A DNA stretch of 42,728 bases. Source: Azospirillum sp. 47_25 (GTDB taxonomy: Bacteria; Pseudomonadota; Alphaproteobacteria; RF32; CAG-239). A program made the translations under genes and the position numbers. The notes under the pieces are model-generated. The model was not told where the DNA came from and searched no databases. It worked only from the letters and a program-made list of their open reading frames with translations. The first letter of the stretch is position 1. Each line of letters starts with the position of its first letter. Shown here piece by piece: positions 24,223-32,860 of this stretch. The stretch spans positions 1,625-44,352 of the forward strand of contig MNTU01000019.1 in NCBI GenBank assembly GCA_001917125.1, written 5' to 3'.

Positions 24223-24258
24223 AAAAAACCTCCCGCCAATCGCTTGGCAGGAGGTTTT
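24223..24258 (-). terminator. Rho-independent terminator after rpoA
   Basis: AAAACCTCC-GCC stem with GGC-GGAGGTTTT (one mismatch, loop AAGCGATT) and a T-run on the minus strand, 12 bases after the rpoA stop. Confidence 0.88.
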
Positions 24259-24269
24259 AACTTTTTCCT

Positions 24270-25280
24270 TTAGAAATGTTCGTCACAACGGCGAATCAAA
24301 TCTTCAATATTTTCAGGCGGCCAACCCGGTGTATCCATCCCCAGATGAATACCCATCTTTGCCAAAACCTCTTTGATTTCATTCAGAGATTTACGGCCGA
24401 AGTTCGGAGTCCGCAACATCTCAGCTTCTGTTTTCTGAACCAGATCACCGATATAAATGATATTGTCATTTTTCAGGCAGTTAGCCGAACGAACGGACAG
24501 TTCAAGCTCTTCTACCTTCTTCAGCAGATTACGGTTGAACGGCAGTTCTTCTTTTTCTGCTTCAACTTCGGCTTCAGGTTCGTCAAAGTTGATGAACGGT
24601 TTCAACTGGTCTTGCAGAATACGGGCAGCATAAGCAACCGCATCTTCCGGCGTAACCACACCATTGGTATCAACTACCAGCGTCAGTTTATCATAGTCGG
24701 TAACCTGGCCGACGCGAGTATTCTCAACCTTATAAGAAACTTTCTTAACCGGAGAATAAATCGCATCAACCGCGATAACACCGATCGGAGCGTCCGCAGC
24801 CTTGTTCTGGCTGGCCGGAACATAACCCTTACCGGTATTAACCGTCAGTTCCATATTAATTTTGGCACCGGCATCCAGATTGCAGATAACCAAATCCGGA
24901 TTTTTAATTTCAACGTCATGACCGGCGTCAATCATAGCGGCGGTAACCTGAGCCGGACCTTCAGCTTTCAGCGTCATGGTCTTCGGGCCTTCGCCGTGTA
25001 CGGCAACAGCCAATCCCTTAATGTTCAGAACGATGTCGGTAACATCTTCTCTAACACCCGGAATTACTGAAAATTCATGCAGGACACCATTAATTTTGAT
25101 TGCGGTTACGGCGCCGCCTTGCAAAGAAGATAATAAAACTCTTCTCAAAGCATTGCCTAAAGTTAAACCGAAACCTCTTTCCAAAGGTTCTACGACAATC
25201 TTAGCTCTGTTTCCGCCTTCGCTGGGCACAACTTCTAAGTTCGTAGGTTTAATAAGTTCTTGCCAATTCTTTTGAATCAC
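24270..25280 (-). CDS. rpoA: DNA-directed RNA polymerase subunit alpha
   Basis: 336 residues, the normal length for an alphaproteobacterial alpha subunit. It begins [17 protein letters not shown]. The assembly domain has [25 protein letters not shown] and [23 protein letters not shown]. The C-terminal domain has [22 protein letters not shown] and [27 protein letters not shown], the UP-element and activator-binding helices. It lies after rpsK in the alpha operon with a 96-base gap. That gap has no obvious promoter. rpsD is absent, as is usual in this class. Confidence 0.98.
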   Translation of the reverse strand: MIQKNWQELIKPTNLEVVPSEGGNRAKIVVEPLERGFGLTLGNALRRVLLSSLQGGAVTAIKINGVLHEFSVIPGVREDVTDIVLNIKGLAVAVHGEGPKTMTLKAEGPAQVTAAMIDAGHDVEIKNPDLVICNLDAGAKINMELTVNTGKGYVPASQNKAADAPIGVIAVDAIYSPVKKVSYKVENTRVGQVTDYDKLTLVVDTNGVVTPEDAVAYAARILQDQLKPFINFDEPEAEVEAEKEELPFNRNLLKKVEELELSVRSANCLKNDNIIYIGDLVQKTEAEMLRTPNFGRKSLNEIKEVLAKMGIHLGMDTPGWPPENIEDLIRRCDEHF

Positions 25281-25376
25281 TGGTATGTCCTCTTTATTAT
25301 TGCATATGCATATTTTACAAAAATCAAAAGAGGGCGAGGCCGGGATATCACCAGCCTCTCCGTCTCTAACTGAAAA

Positions 25377-25769
25377 CTAAACGCGGCGTCTTTTTCTTAA
25401 GCGGCAGCCATTGTGAGGAATCGGGGTAACATCACGAATGGTAGTGATGGTAAAACCGATAACCTGCAAGGCTCTGATAGCGGATTCGCGTCCTGAACCC
25501 GGCCCCTTAACTTCGACTTCCAAAGTCTTCATACCATGTTCTTGAGCTTTTTTGCCGGCTTCTTCAGCGGCAACCTGAGCTGCATAAGGGGTAGATTTAC
25601 GGGAACCTTTAAAACCCTGAGCGCCCGAAGTAGACCAAGCAACGGTATTACCCTGTGCGTCGGTAATTGTTACTCTAGTATTGTTGAAAGTAGAATTCAC
25701 ATGAGCGACGCCCGCAGTGATATTCTTCTTTTCTTTTTTCTTAACACGTTGTGTTACTGCTTTTGCCAT
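25377..25769 (-). CDS. rpsK: Ribosomal protein S11 (uS11)
   Basis: 130 residues, full length. [43 protein letters not shown] and the C-terminal [17 protein letters not shown] are diagnostic for S11, a platform protein of the 30S subunit near the Shine-Dalgarno duplex. It lies 10 bases after rpsM and before rpoA in the alpha operon. Confidence 0.98.
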   Translation of the reverse strand: MAKAVTQRVKKKEKKNITAGVAHVNSTFNNTRVTITDAQGNTVAWSTSGAQGFKGSRKSTPYAAQVAAEEAGKKAQEHGMKTLEVEVKGPGSGRESAIRALQVIGFTITTIRDVTPIPHNGCRLRKRRRV

Positions 25770-25779
25770 GGATACCTAC

Positions 25780-26148
25780 CTATTTCTTCTTATTCGCAAT
25801 GGTTTTACGTTTACCTTTACGAGTACGGGCATTTTGTTTGGTGCTCTGACCGCGTACAGGCAGACCTTTACGATGTCTCAGACCTCTGTAGCAGCCGAGA
25901 TCCATCAAACGTTTGATATTAACGCCGACTTCGCGACGCAGTTCACCCTCAACGACATAAGAACTGTCGATAACTTCACGGACTTTGGCAACTTCCTCTT
26001 CGCTCAGATCCTGAACGCGGCGGTTGCAGTCAACACCCGATTTTGCACAAATATCTTGGGCAGTTTTTCTTCCGATACCAAAAATATAAGTTAAAGCTAC
26101 TTCAATTTTCTTGGCAGTTGGAATATTTACACCAGCTATACGAGCCAA
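25780..26148 (-). CDS. rpsM: Ribosomal protein S13 (uS13)
   Basis: 122 residues. [34 protein letters not shown] and the [25 protein letters not shown] tail are typical of S13, which contacts the 50S subunit and the P-site tRNA. It is the first gene of the rpsM-rpsK-rpoA unit. A strong promoter lies at 26220-26247, so the unit can be transcribed independently of secY-adk. Confidence 0.98.
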   Translation of the reverse strand: MARIAGVNIPTAKKIEVALTYIFGIGRKTAQDICAKSGVDCNRRVQDLSEEEVAKVREVIDSSYVVEGELRREVGVNIKRLMDLGCYRGLRHRKGLPVRGQSTKQNARTRKGKRKTIANKKK

Positions 26149-26219
26149 ATTAACTCTCCATATTTTTAATTGATACTAACATTTAAAAAGTTGATCACCA
26201 CTTTCCAAAATTAAGCCGG

Positions 26220-26247
26220 ATTATAGGCTATAATTCGTTAGTGTCAA
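26220..26247 (-). promoter_or_regulatory. strong promoter of rpsM-rpsK-rpoA
   Basis: Minus-strand perfect -35 TTGACA (26242-26247), 16-base spacer and perfect -10 TATAAT (26220-26225), about 70 bases before rpsM. An 18-base A/T palindrome (AAAAAAATGCATTTTTTT) lies a little upstream, in the gap after adk. Confidence 0.8.
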
Positions 26248-26298
26248 CCACCCTTTTACAAAAAAATGCATTTTTTTACAAAAAATACAAAACTTTAT

Positions 26299-26970
26299 TT
26301 ACGCGACAGCCAACAAATCATCAATCTTTTTGGAAGTCGCCTCAATTGTTCCGGTTCCGTCCACGCAGCGCAGCAATCCTTTTTTCTCAAAATAAGGAAT
26401 TGTCGGATAAGTCAGCGCCCGGTAATTGACGAGTCGATTCTGTACCGTCGCCCGGTTATCATCAACCCGGCGATAAAAATCCGTTCCGCCGCAGACGTCA
26501 CAAACCCCGTAAACCTTCGGCTTCTGGAATTTATCGTGATAGCCGGCTCCGCAGGTCATGCAGGAATAACGCCCGAGAATACGCTCCATGATAATTTCGT
26601 CTGGAACCTGAATTTCAATTACCGCATCCAGCTTGATCCCCTTTTTCGCCAGCATTTCCTCCAGCACTTCGGCCTGAGGCAGTGTTCTTGGGAAACCGTC
26701 CAGAATAAACCCGTTCTTGCAGTCGTCTTCATCGATTCGCGCCGACAGCATTTTAATAATCATTTCATCGGGAACCAAATTGCCGCCGTCAATCAAAGCT
26801 TTGATTTCCAACCCGAGCGGTGTACCTTTGGCAGCTTCCGCCCTCAGCATTTCACCGGTTGACAAATGCGGAATGGCAATTTTCTCTTTCAGCCGGCGGG
26901 CCTGGGTGCCTTTACCGCACCCGGGCGCTCCGGTGAAAACCAAGTGCAAACCTAAACCGTTCTGATTCAT
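26299..26970 (-). CDS. adk: Adenylate kinase, zinc-lid type
   Basis: 223 residues. AMP plus ATP gives 2 ADP; nucleotide balance in the cytoplasm. P-loop GAPGCGKGTQ at 14-23, LSTGEMLRAEAAKGTPLG (AMP site), DGFPRTLPQAE, and a long lid with CMTCGAGYH...GVCDVCGG, two C-x2-C pairs that bind structural zinc. RVDDNRATVQNRL follows the lid. It starts inside the secY stop codon (TAATG overlap), the standard secY-adk coupling. The insertion of a zinc lid is normal for alphaproteobacterial long-form enzymes. Confidence 0.97.
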   Translation of the reverse strand: MNQNGLGLHLVFTGAPGCGKGTQARRLKEKIAIPHLSTGEMLRAEAAKGTPLGLEIKALIDGGNLVPDEMIIKMLSARIDEDDCKNGFILDGFPRTLPQAEVLEEMLAKKGIKLDAVIEIQVPDEIIMERILGRYSCMTCGAGYHDKFQKPKVYGVCDVCGGTDFYRRVDDNRATVQNRLVNYRALTYPTIPYFEKKGLLRCVDGTGTIEATSKKIDDLLAVA

Positions 26971-28322
26971 TATCTTCTCTTCCCGCGGTTTGCCAAAGCA
27001 GCCTTCTTAATCAGGCCTTCATACTGATAAGCAATCAAATGAGACTGCAGCTGGCCGACAAAGTCCATGGTCACCTGAACCACGATCAGCAGGGTTGTGC
27101 CGCCCAAAACGAACGGAACCGACAATTTGCTGATTAAGACTTCCGGCAGGATGCACAGAGCAGTCAAATAAGCCGCACCCAAAACCGTCAGACGGGTAAT
27201 GACATAATCCAGATAGTCGGCAGTATTTTTACCCGGACGAATACCGGCAATAAAGCCGCCGTGCTTTTTCAGATTCTCCGCCGTTTCTTCCGGATTAAAC
27301 ACAATCGCGGTATAGAAGAAAGCGAAGAAAATAATCAAAGCCGCATACAAAGACAGATACAAAGGCTGTCCGTGCCCCAGCAGCTGACTCAGCGTCTGCA
27401 CCCAGGACGGACCGTTTTCAGCCGAAAAATTGGCAATTGTAATCGGCAGCAGCAACAATGAGCTGGCAAAAATCGGCGGAATAACACCGGTCGGATTAAT
27501 CTTAAGCGGCAAATGCGAATTTTCGGAAGACATCATCCGAGCACCCATCTGACGCTTCGGATATTGAATGGTAATTTTGCGCTGGGCTCTTTCAACCAAA
27601 ACAATTACATAAATCAGCCCCAGAACCATAACCAGCAGCATAGCCATAACGCTCAGCGGCATCGAACCGACGCGGCCCAGCTCAAAAGTCTGCGCCAAAG
27701 CCCCCGGAATATTGGCAATAATACCAACCGTAATAATCAGCGACGAACCGTTGCCGACCCCGCGGGAAGTAATCTGATCGCCGAGCCAGACAATAAACAT
27801 CGTTCCGCCGACCAGAGAAACGATTGTCGTAAACTTAAAGACAAATCCCGGATTAACGACGGCAGACACGCCCGCACTGCCAGTCATCCCTTCCAAACCG
27901 ACGGCAATACCGTATCCTTGAATAATCGTAATCAGCACCGTCAGCATCTTGGTATAATGGGTAATCTTGCGGTGTCCGGCCTCGCCGTCCTTTTTAAGAG
28001 CGGCCAGAGAAGGAACCACCGACTGTCCCAATTGCAGAATAATGGATGCCGAAATATAGGGCATAATGTTCAGGGCAAAAATGGTCATACGCTCTAATGC
28101 ACCGCCGGCAAACATATTAAACATTCCCAAAATGCCGTTTGCATTGCGCGCAAAAATATCCGACAAAATATGCGGATCAATTCCCGGCAACGGAATAAAA
28201 GTGCCCAAGCGAAAAACAATCAGGGCCAAAACCGTAAACCAAAGCCTTTTTTTCAGTTCGGTAGCTTTGCTGAAGGCCGACACATCCATATTTGCAGCCA
28301 TTTTCTCTGCCAATGATACCAT
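26970..28322 (-). CDS. secY: Preprotein translocase subunit SecY
   Basis: 450 residues with ten predicted membrane helices; the channel of the Sec export system in the inner membrane. Diagnostic segments are LALIVFRLGTFIPLPGID (helix 1), NIMPYISASIILQL (plug/helix 2 region), PKRQMGARMMSSENSHLPLKINPTGVIPPIFASS and GTTLLIVVQVTMDFVGQLQSHLIAYQYEGLIKKA. AAGGAAGTAGAA precedes the ATG. It is followed by adk with a one-base overlap. It is not contiguous with rplO: a terminator, two small genes and a new promoter intervene. Confidence 0.98.
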   Translation of the reverse strand: MVSLAEKMAANMDVSAFSKATELKKRLWFTVLALIVFRLGTFIPLPGIDPHILSDIFARNANGILGMFNMFAGGALERMTIFALNIMPYISASIILQLGQSVVPSLAALKKDGEAGHRKITHYTKMLTVLITIIQGYGIAVGLEGMTGSAGVSAVVNPGFVFKFTTIVSLVGGTMFIVWLGDQITSRGVGNGSSLIITVGIIANIPGALAQTFELGRVGSMPLSVMAMLLVMVLGLIYVIVLVERAQRKITIQYPKRQMGARMMSSENSHLPLKINPTGVIPPIFASSLLLLPITIANFSAENGPSWVQTLSQLLGHGQPLYLSLYAALIIFFAFFYTAIVFNPEETAENLKKHGGFIAGIRPGKNTADYLDYVITRLTVLGAAYLTALCILPEVLISKLSVPFVLGGTTLLIVVQVTMDFVGQLQSHLIAYQYEGLIKKAALANRGKRR

Positions 28323-28390
28323 TTCTACTTCCTTATCTGTTTTAAAATAAACAATTGCAGGGAATACACTTCCCCTATTATGCTAAGATA

Positions 28391-28418
28391 TTAATACACT
28401 AAAAAAATTTTAATTCAA
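28391..28418 (-). promoter_or_regulatory. promoter of secY-adk
   Basis: Minus-strand -35 TTGAAT (28413-28418), 16-base spacer and -10 TATTAA (28391-28396), about 65 bases before secY and just downstream of the terminator at 28452-28492. Confidence 0.45.
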
Positions 28419-28451
28419 CTAATTTATCGGAAGTTTGCATAGTTTCATTAC

Positions 28452-28492
28452 AAAAAAAACGCCCTGCCGGAACATCCGGCAAGGCATTTTTT
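28452..28492. terminator. Bidirectional terminator between the small genes and secY
   Basis: GCC-TGCCGG / CCGGCA-GGC stem with an AACAT loop, eight A on the left and six T on the right. On the minus strand it closes the two-gene unit at 28492-28954. Confidence 0.88.
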
Positions 28493-28743
28493 CATCTTCC
28501 CAGCTCACGAAATAGTTTACCGAGCTCTTTTTCTTTCTCCGTAGGTTTGCGATAAAAAGCGCTCTGCCTCAAACCTGTCGAGGTCAAACGCCAGTCATCC
28601 TTTCCCAGACGTATCCATTTCCATTCAACCAGTTTATCCAAGACATCCTGGCAGACAAGTTCCTTCAGTTCGGAAACTGTCCCTGTTTTCAGAGAAACCG
28701 CCAAAGTCAGCGCTTCGGCAATATCATTAATTTTCTCTTTCAT
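28492..28743 (-). CDS. Small protein of unknown function between rplO and secY
   Basis: 83 residues, not recognised. Helical N-terminal half (INDIAEALTLAVSLKTGTVSELKELVCQDVLDKLVEWKWI), then LGKDDWRLTSTGL and a charged tail KPTEKEKELGKLFRELGR. The layout of helices followed by a W-R-LTSTG hairpin resembles a winged-helix fold, so a small DNA-binding protein is possible. AAGGAT is very close to the ATG. It follows the 64-residue membrane protein gene by 16 bases and is ended by a terminator. Confidence 0.65.
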   Translation of the reverse strand: MKEKINDIAEALTLAVSLKTGTVSELKELVCQDVLDKLVEWKWIRLGKDDWRLTSTGLRQSAFYRKPTEKEKELGKLFRELGR

Positions 28744-28759
28744 ATCCTTGAATAAATAG

Positions 28760-28954
28760 TCAATAACACAAATGGCGTTCCCGCAGTTTTTGCAGTCCGA
28801 GACACCCCAAAGCCGCCCAGCAAAGTCCTCCGCCTATAAACAAGAGAACAGCCGACAACTCAAGATTTCCCTTCACTCCGGCAATCCAAAACCCGACAAC
28901 TGCCACTTCCGCGATTGTCACTAATGTCCAAAAAATCTTTTCTAACTTTTCCAT
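28760..28954 (-). CDS. Small membrane protein of unknown function
   Basis: 64 residues from MEKLEKIFWTLVTIAEVAV. Two hydrophobic helices (about 7-25 and 31-51) are separated by GVKGNLEL, and a basic Cys-containing tail QKLRERHLCY follows. The start at 28954 is chosen because the longer reading would run through a stem-loop and the promoter. No strong ribosome binding site is visible (AAAGAAACAAT). It is the first gene of the insert between rplO and secY, with promoter 29034-29062 and a leader hairpin at 28970-28994. Confidence 0.6.
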   Translation of the reverse strand: MEKLEKIFWTLVTIAEVAVVGFWIAGVKGNLELSAVLLFIGGGLCWAALGCLGLQKLRERHLCY

Positions 28955-28969
28955 ATTGTTTCTTTTTGT

Positions 28970-28994
28970 GAGGCTGCTCACAGAGCAATGCCTC
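28970..28994 (-). promoter_or_regulatory. leader stem-loop before the small membrane protein gene
   Basis: GAGGC-ATT-GCTC-TGT-GAGC-A-GCCTC: two stacked helices of five and four pairs, about 16 bases before the start codon at 28954. It could affect ribosome access or mRNA stability. Confidence 0.5.
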
Positions 28995-29033
28995 GAATTA
29001 ATAATAAGGATAATACTTGCTTCATTGCCGGTT

Positions 29034-29062
29034 AAAATAACATATTCCGGATTTTCAATCAA
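29034..29062 (-). promoter_or_regulatory. promoter of the two small genes between rplO and secY
   Basis: Minus-strand -35 TTGATT (29057-29062), 17-base spacer and -10 TATTTT (29034-29039), giving a leader of about 73 bases. Confidence 0.45.
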
Positions 29063-29240
29063 TCATTATTTGTCCATTTTTTGAAAATGTTTTCCCAACA
29101 GATATCCCTCAGTAAACCGGGGTTCTGATTCAGCGACAAACCTTGCGATTTGACCACGCTCGCTGGCGTGGAACGGTGTTGTTCCAACACCTCGGCATTC
29201 AACCCTGGTAAACTCGGGATTTTCCGTAAGACCGCCAATA
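29063..29240 (-). other. Structured intergenic segment with two hairpins and two long open frames
   Basis: Between the rplO terminator and the promoter at 29034-29062. Two adjacent hairpins are clear: CCACGC-TCGCTG-GCGTGG at 29154-29171 and GGTGTTG-TTC-CAACACC at 29175-29191. Two minus-strand frames stay open through the whole segment. One reads ...RGVGTTPFHASERGQIARF... to a stop at 29066, but its only start is a GTG inside the rplO terminator, so I do not call a gene. It may be a repeat element or a gene remnant. Confidence 0.4.
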
Positions 29241-29272
29241 AAAAAACCTCTCTGCACCCAGAGAGGTTTTTC
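29240..29272 (-). terminator. Rho-independent terminator after rplO
   Basis: AAACCTCTCTG / CAGAGAGGTTT stem with a four-base loop and a T-run on the minus strand, 20 bases after the rplO stop. It ends the S10-spc block before secY. Confidence 0.88.
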
Positions 29273-29290
29273 TTACTTAATTCTAAGCTG

Positions 29291-29749
29291 TTAAGCTTCG
29301 ATAAAATTAACTTTACCGCCTGCTTTTTCAACTGCGGCAACCGCAGCTTTGGAAGCAGAGTTAACCGAAACGGTAACTTTGCTGGTAATCGCACCGCGAG
29401 CCAACAGACGAACACCGTCCAGAGCTTTGGTAACGATGCCGGCAGACATCAGGGAAGCCAAATCAATGGCATCGGCAGACAATTTGCCTGCATCGACAGC
29501 CTTCTGAATGGTGTCCAGATTAATAACGGCAAATTCTTTCGCAAACGGATTTTTAAAACCGCGTTTCGGCAAACGGCGGTAAATCGGCATCTGACCGCCT
29601 TCAAATCCGTGTACGGCAACACCGGAGCGAGACTTCTGACCCTTTTGGCCGCGTCCGCAGGTCTTACCCTTGCCGCTGCCAATACCGCGGCCTACGCGGA
29701 TACGGCTTTTGGTAGCGCCTTCGTTGTCTTTTAATTCATTAAGTTTCAT
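29291..29749 (-). CDS. rplO: Ribosomal protein L15 (uL15)
   Basis: 152 residues. [44 protein letters not shown] and [21 protein letters not shown] are the L15 signature. It is the last gene of the S10-spc block here. A 103-base palindromic element separates it from rpmD, and a terminator follows it, so it is not coupled to secY as in most bacteria. Confidence 0.97.
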   Translation of the reverse strand: MKLNELKDNEGATKSRIRVGRGIGSGKGKTCGRGQKGQKSRSGVAVHGFEGGQMPIYRRLPKRGFKNPFAKEFAVINLDTIQKAVDAGKLSADAIDLASLMSAGIVTKALDGVRLLARGAITSKVTVSVNSASKAAVAAVEKAGGKVNFIEA

Positions 29750-29775
29750 TGTTTTTCACCTTAATCTACATCTGC

Positions 29776-29878
29776 GGTTTTGATAAGGAGGTGTGCTGCG
29801 CCGTTAATTTTTTTCGCCGTGTACAAATAGCTACACAAGAACAAAAATTAACCAGCATGACACCCCCTTTGCAAAACC
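29776..29878. repeat. Imperfect palindromic element between rpmD and rplO
   Basis: 103 bases. The left arm GGTTTTGATAAGGAGGTGT...GTTAATTTTT (29776-29812) matches the reverse complement of the right arm (AAAAATTAAC...ACACCCCCTTTGCAAAACC, to 29878). There is an inner stem GTGTA / TACAC around CAAATAGC. The right end stops one base before the rpmD stop codon. The sequence differs from the elements at 3081 and 14709, but size, shape and position next to a stop codon are alike. It interrupts the otherwise tight spc operon. Confidence 0.65.
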
Positions 29879-29879
29879 C

Positions 29880-30062
29880 TTATTCCTCGACTTTTACCAA
29901 ATGAGGAATCTTATTAACCATACCACGGATTGAAGGAGTATCTTCTAATTCAACGGTCTTACCCATTTTATTCAGACCCAAACCTTTCAAGGTTGCTCTC
30001 TGAATTGCCGGACGGCCGATCGGGCTTCCGATCTGAGTAACTTTAATCGTTTTTTTAGCCAT
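29880..30062 (-). CDS. rpmD: Ribosomal protein L30 (uL30)
   Basis: 60 residues, the normal size. [58 protein letters not shown] matches bacterial L30. It follows rpsE with a three-base gap; the spacing to rplO (130 bases) is abnormally long because of the palindromic insert. Confidence 0.96.
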   Translation of the reverse strand: MAKKTIKVTQIGSPIGRPAIQRATLKGLGLNKMGKTVELEDTPSIRGMVNKIPHLVKVEE

Positions 30063-30065
30063 TGA

Positions 30066-30641
30066 TTATGCCTCCTCTTTTTCCAATTTAGCATTAGCGG
30101 TGTTTTCGCGGCGGCTGACAATGTCTCCGACTTTCTTGCCGCGTTTGGCAGCGACCATGCGCGGAGAATTGATAGCTTCCAAGGCATTGAAGGTGGCCTT
30201 AATCATATTGTAAGGGTTGTTGGAACCCAATGATTTGGCAACCACATCCTGAACACCCAATACTTCAAAGATGGCGCGCATCGGGCCGCCGGCAATAACA
30301 CCGGTACCGGCCGGAGCGGTTCTCAGAACAACCTTACCGGCGCCGAAACGTCCGGCAACGTCATGGTGCAGAGTTCTGCCCTCACGCAGAGGAATGCGAA
30401 CCATATTCTTTTTGGCTTCATTGGTAGCTTTGGTAATCGCATCGGGAACTTCGGTTGCTTTACCGGAACCGTAGCCGACGCGGCCTTTCTGGTCACCGAC
30501 GACAACGACAGCGGCGAAGGACATATTGCGTCCGCCTTTGACGGTCTTGGCGACACGGTTAATATGAACTAATTTTTCAACTAATTCATCTTTCTTTTCG
30601 TTTTTGTTTGAACGACGATCTGCAGCTTGTGCTTGTGCCAT
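30066..30641 (-). CDS. rpsE: Ribosomal protein S5 (uS5)
   Basis: 191 residues. An N-terminal Lys-rich extension of about 20 residues is followed by [50 protein letters not shown], the double-stranded-RNA-binding-like S5 fold, and by [28 protein letters not shown]5 acts in 30S decoding fidelity. It lies in the spc operon between rplR and rpmD. Confidence 0.98.
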   Translation of the reverse strand: MAQAQAADRRSNKNEKKDELVEKLVHINRVAKTVKGGRNMSFAAVVVVGDQKGRVGYGSGKATEVPDAITKATNEAKKNMVRIPLREGRTLHHDVAGRFGAGKVVLRTAPAGTGVIAGGPMRAIFEVLGVQDVVAKSLGSNNPYNMIKATFNALEAINSPRMVAAKRGKKVGDIVSRRENTANAKLEKEEA

Positions 30642-30653
30642 TTCTTAAACTCC

Positions 30654-31016
30654 TTAGAATTTCAAACCAGCGGCGCGAGCAGCGTCAGCCAGAGCTTTAA
30701 CACGACCATGGTAGATGTAGCCGCCTCTGTCGAACACGACTTCACTGACCCCGGATTTAGCAGCTCTTTCGGCCACTACTTTACCGATGAAGCTGGCAGC
30801 TTCAACTGTAGACGATTTCTTAATGTTCTCACGAACTTCCTTATCCAAAGTGGAGGCAGAAACAACAGTAGAACCTTTTACGTCGTCAATGATTTGCGCA
30901 TAGATATGCTTACCGCTGCGGAAAACCGACAATCTCAATTTGCCGTTGGCAGCGTTTTTCAAAGCTGTTCTGATGCGGGCTTTTCTTTTTTGAAATAATT
31001 CTCTTGGCGTATTCAT
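30654..31016 (-). CDS. rplR: Ribosomal protein L18 (uL18)
   Basis: 120 residues. [83 protein letters not shown] are typical of L18, the 5S rRNA-binding protein of the central protuberance. The gap to rplF is 11 bases. Confidence 0.98.
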   Translation of the reverse strand: MNTPRELFQKRKARIRTALKNAANGKLRLSVFRSGKHIYAQIIDDVKGSTVVSASTLDKEVRENIKKSSTVEAASFIGKVVAERAAKSGVSEVVFDRGGYIYHGRVKALADAARAAGLKF

Positions 31017-31027
31017 CTAATTAATCC

Positions 31028-31567
31028 TTACTTTTTCTTACCTTCTTTACGACGGACGTATTCGCCGGTATATTTAACGCCTTTGCCTTTGTAAGGTTCA
31101 GGTTTTCTGTATTTGCGAATTTCCGCAGCAATCTGACCAACTAGCTGTTTGTCAGCACCAGAGATAGTGATTTGGGTCGGGCTCGGGCAAGCCAGGTTAA
31201 TTTCTTTCGGAGCCTCAAAATTAACATCATGAGAGAAACCCAAAGATAAAACCAGTTTATGGCTGCCTTCGACACGGGCTTTGTAACCGACGCCGACCAG
31301 TTCCAATTCTTTCTTAAAGCCTTCGCTTACGCCCTTAACCATAGAGTTAATCTGGGCTCTGGTTGTTCCCCACAAAGTTCTGGCCTGTTTGCTGTCAGAC
31401 AAGGGAGAAACGACAACTTTGTTGTCTTCTAATTTAGCTACGACATGACCATCGTCAAAAGTATAGCTGAGTTCACCTAACTTACCTTTAGCGGTCACAA
31501 CGTTGTTGTTCACGGTAACGGTAACACCATTAGGGACGATAACCGGATATTTTCCTACTCTAGACAT
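31028..31567 (-). CDS. rplF: Ribosomal protein L6 (uL6)
   Basis: 179 residues. MSRVGKYPVIVPNGVTVTVNNNVVTAKGKLGELSYTF and the C-terminal signature PEPYKGKGVKYTGEYVRRKEGKKK identify L6. It lies between rpsH (12-base gap) and rplR in the spc operon. Confidence 0.98.
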   Translation of the reverse strand: MSRVGKYPVIVPNGVTVTVNNNVVTAKGKLGELSYTFDDGHVVAKLEDNKVVVSPLSDSKQARTLWGTTRAQINSMVKGVSEGFKKELELVGVGYKARVEGSHKLVLSLGFSHDVNFEAPKEINLACPSPTQITISGADKQLVGQIAAEIRKYRKPEPYKGKGVKYTGEYVRRKEGKKK

Positions 31568-31579
31568 CCTATTTCTCCC

Positions 31580-31978
31580 CTAGAATACTTGACAAAGAAT
31601 TTCACCGCCAACGTTGGCTTTTCTAGCATCGTGATCGCTCATCACCCCGCTCGGAGTAGAGATGATAGAAATACCCAGACCGTTGTAAACTCTCGGCAGA
31701 TCCTTCACGCTTGAATAAACGCGGCGGCCCGGAGTCGAAACACGGTAAATTTCGGTTATGACCGAAGTACCTTCATGGTACTTCAATTTAATGTGAAGTT
31801 CATCAATACCCGGCTTAACATTAACGCGTTCATAGCCTTCAATGTAACCTTCTTTTTTCAGAACTTCCAAAACACTTTCACGCAAGCGAGAGGCAGGTGA
31901 TACGACTTCACTCTTCTTCGCTCTTTGTGCGTTTCTAATGCGTGTGAGCATATCGCCCAAAGTATCAGACATAGACAT
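31580..31978 (-). CDS. rpsH: Ribosomal protein S8 (uS8)
   Basis: 132 residues. [44 protein letters not shown] and the C-terminal [26 protein letters not shown] are S8 hallmarks. The start at 31978 (MSMSDTLG) has GGAGG eight bases upstream; the second ATG two codons on would be farther from it. In E. coli S8 represses the spc operon at rplE; whether that applies here is unknown. Confidence 0.97.
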   Translation of the reverse strand: MSMSDTLGDMLTRIRNAQRAKKSEVVSPASRLRESVLEVLKKEGYIEGYERVNVKPGIDELHIKLKYHEGTSVITEIYRVSTPGRRVYSSVKDLPRVYNGLGISIISTPSGVMSDHDARKANVGGEILCQVF

Positions 31979-31990
31979 GACTGTAACCTC

Positions 31991-32296
31991 CTACCAGCTT
32001 GATTTTACTAAACCAGGAATCTCACCGAAGCTGGCCATGTCTCTCAATTCGACACGGCTAACGCCGAACTTCCTGTAATAACTACGAGAACGACCTGTCA
32101 GCTTGCACCGGTTTCTGATGCGGTTTTTAGCTGAATTGCGCGGCAGTTCTGCCAATTTCAATGTCGCCTGGAATCTTTCTTCCGGAGAAGCGTTCTTATC
32201 CATAACGATATCTTTGAGTTTCTGACGGCGGTTATTAAACTTCTGAGCCATCTTAACTCTTTTCAAGTTTCTGTAAACTGAACTTGTTTTTGCCAT
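31991..32296 (-). CDS. rpsN: Ribosomal protein S14 (uS14), zinc-free long form
   Basis: 101 residues, the long form without the CxxC zinc ribbon. [66 protein letters not shown] is diagnostic. It lies between rplE and rpsH, with gaps of 12-14 bases. Confidence 0.98.
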   Translation of the reverse strand: MAKTSSVYRNLKRVKMAQKFNNRRQKLKDIVMDKNASPEERFQATLKLAELPRNSAKNRIRNRCKLTGRSRSYYRKFGVSRVELRDMASFGEIPGLVKSSW

Positions 32297-32310
32297 AGTA
32301 AAATCTCCGC

Positions 32311-32850
32311 TTATTTCTTGATAGGCATGTTAAAGCCGTCAAGAAGCAGTTTAGCTTCTTCGTCGGTCTTTGCCGTTGTACAAATCACGATATCCATACC
32401 CCGTACGTTTTCAACCTTTTCATAGTTGATTTCCGGGAAAATGATTTGCTCTTTAATACCAAAAGCGAAGTTGCCTCGGCCGTCAAAGTTCTTGCCGGAA
32501 ATACCGTGGAAGTCTCTGATGCGGGGCAATGCCATATTAACCAGTCTCTCCAGGAACTCATACATTCTGTCGGAACGCAGAGTAACTTTGCAGCCGATCG
32601 GCATTTCTTCACGCAGCTTAAACGTAGCAATAGATTTGCGGGCTTTGGTAACAACCGGTTTCTGACCGGCAATCAAAGCCATTTCATCTACGGCATTGTT
32701 AAGTTTTTTCTTGTCTGTCACGGCTTCACCGACGCCCATGTTCAGAACAATTTTAGTCAACTTCGGAATCTCGTGTGGGTTCTTGTAACCGAATTTTTCC
32801 ACCAGAGACTTCTTTATGACTTCGTTATACAATTTTTCAAAGTTTGTCAT
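32311..32850 (-). CDS. rplE: Ribosomal protein L5 (uL5)
   Basis: 179 residues. [60 protein letters not shown] and [25 protein letters not shown]...[20 protein letters not shown] match L5, which binds 5S rRNA. It lies after rplX with a 10-base gap. Confidence 0.98.
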   Translation of the reverse strand: MTNFEKLYNEVIKKSLVEKFGYKNPHEIPKLTKIVLNMGVGEAVTDKKKLNNAVDEMALIAGQKPVVTKARKSIATFKLREEMPIGCKVTLRSDRMYEFLERLVNMALPRIRDFHGISGKNFDGRGNFAFGIKEQIIFPEINYEKVENVRGMDIVICTTAKTDEEAKLLLDGFNMPIKK

Positions 32851-32860
32851 AAAATTTCCC

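Noticed and set aside
29059..29257. Possible 60-residue gene after rplO (RGVGTTPFHASERGQ frame)
   Set aside because: The only start is a GTG inside the rplO terminator, two frames are equally open, and the sequence is dominated by hairpins. Recorded as a structured segment instead.
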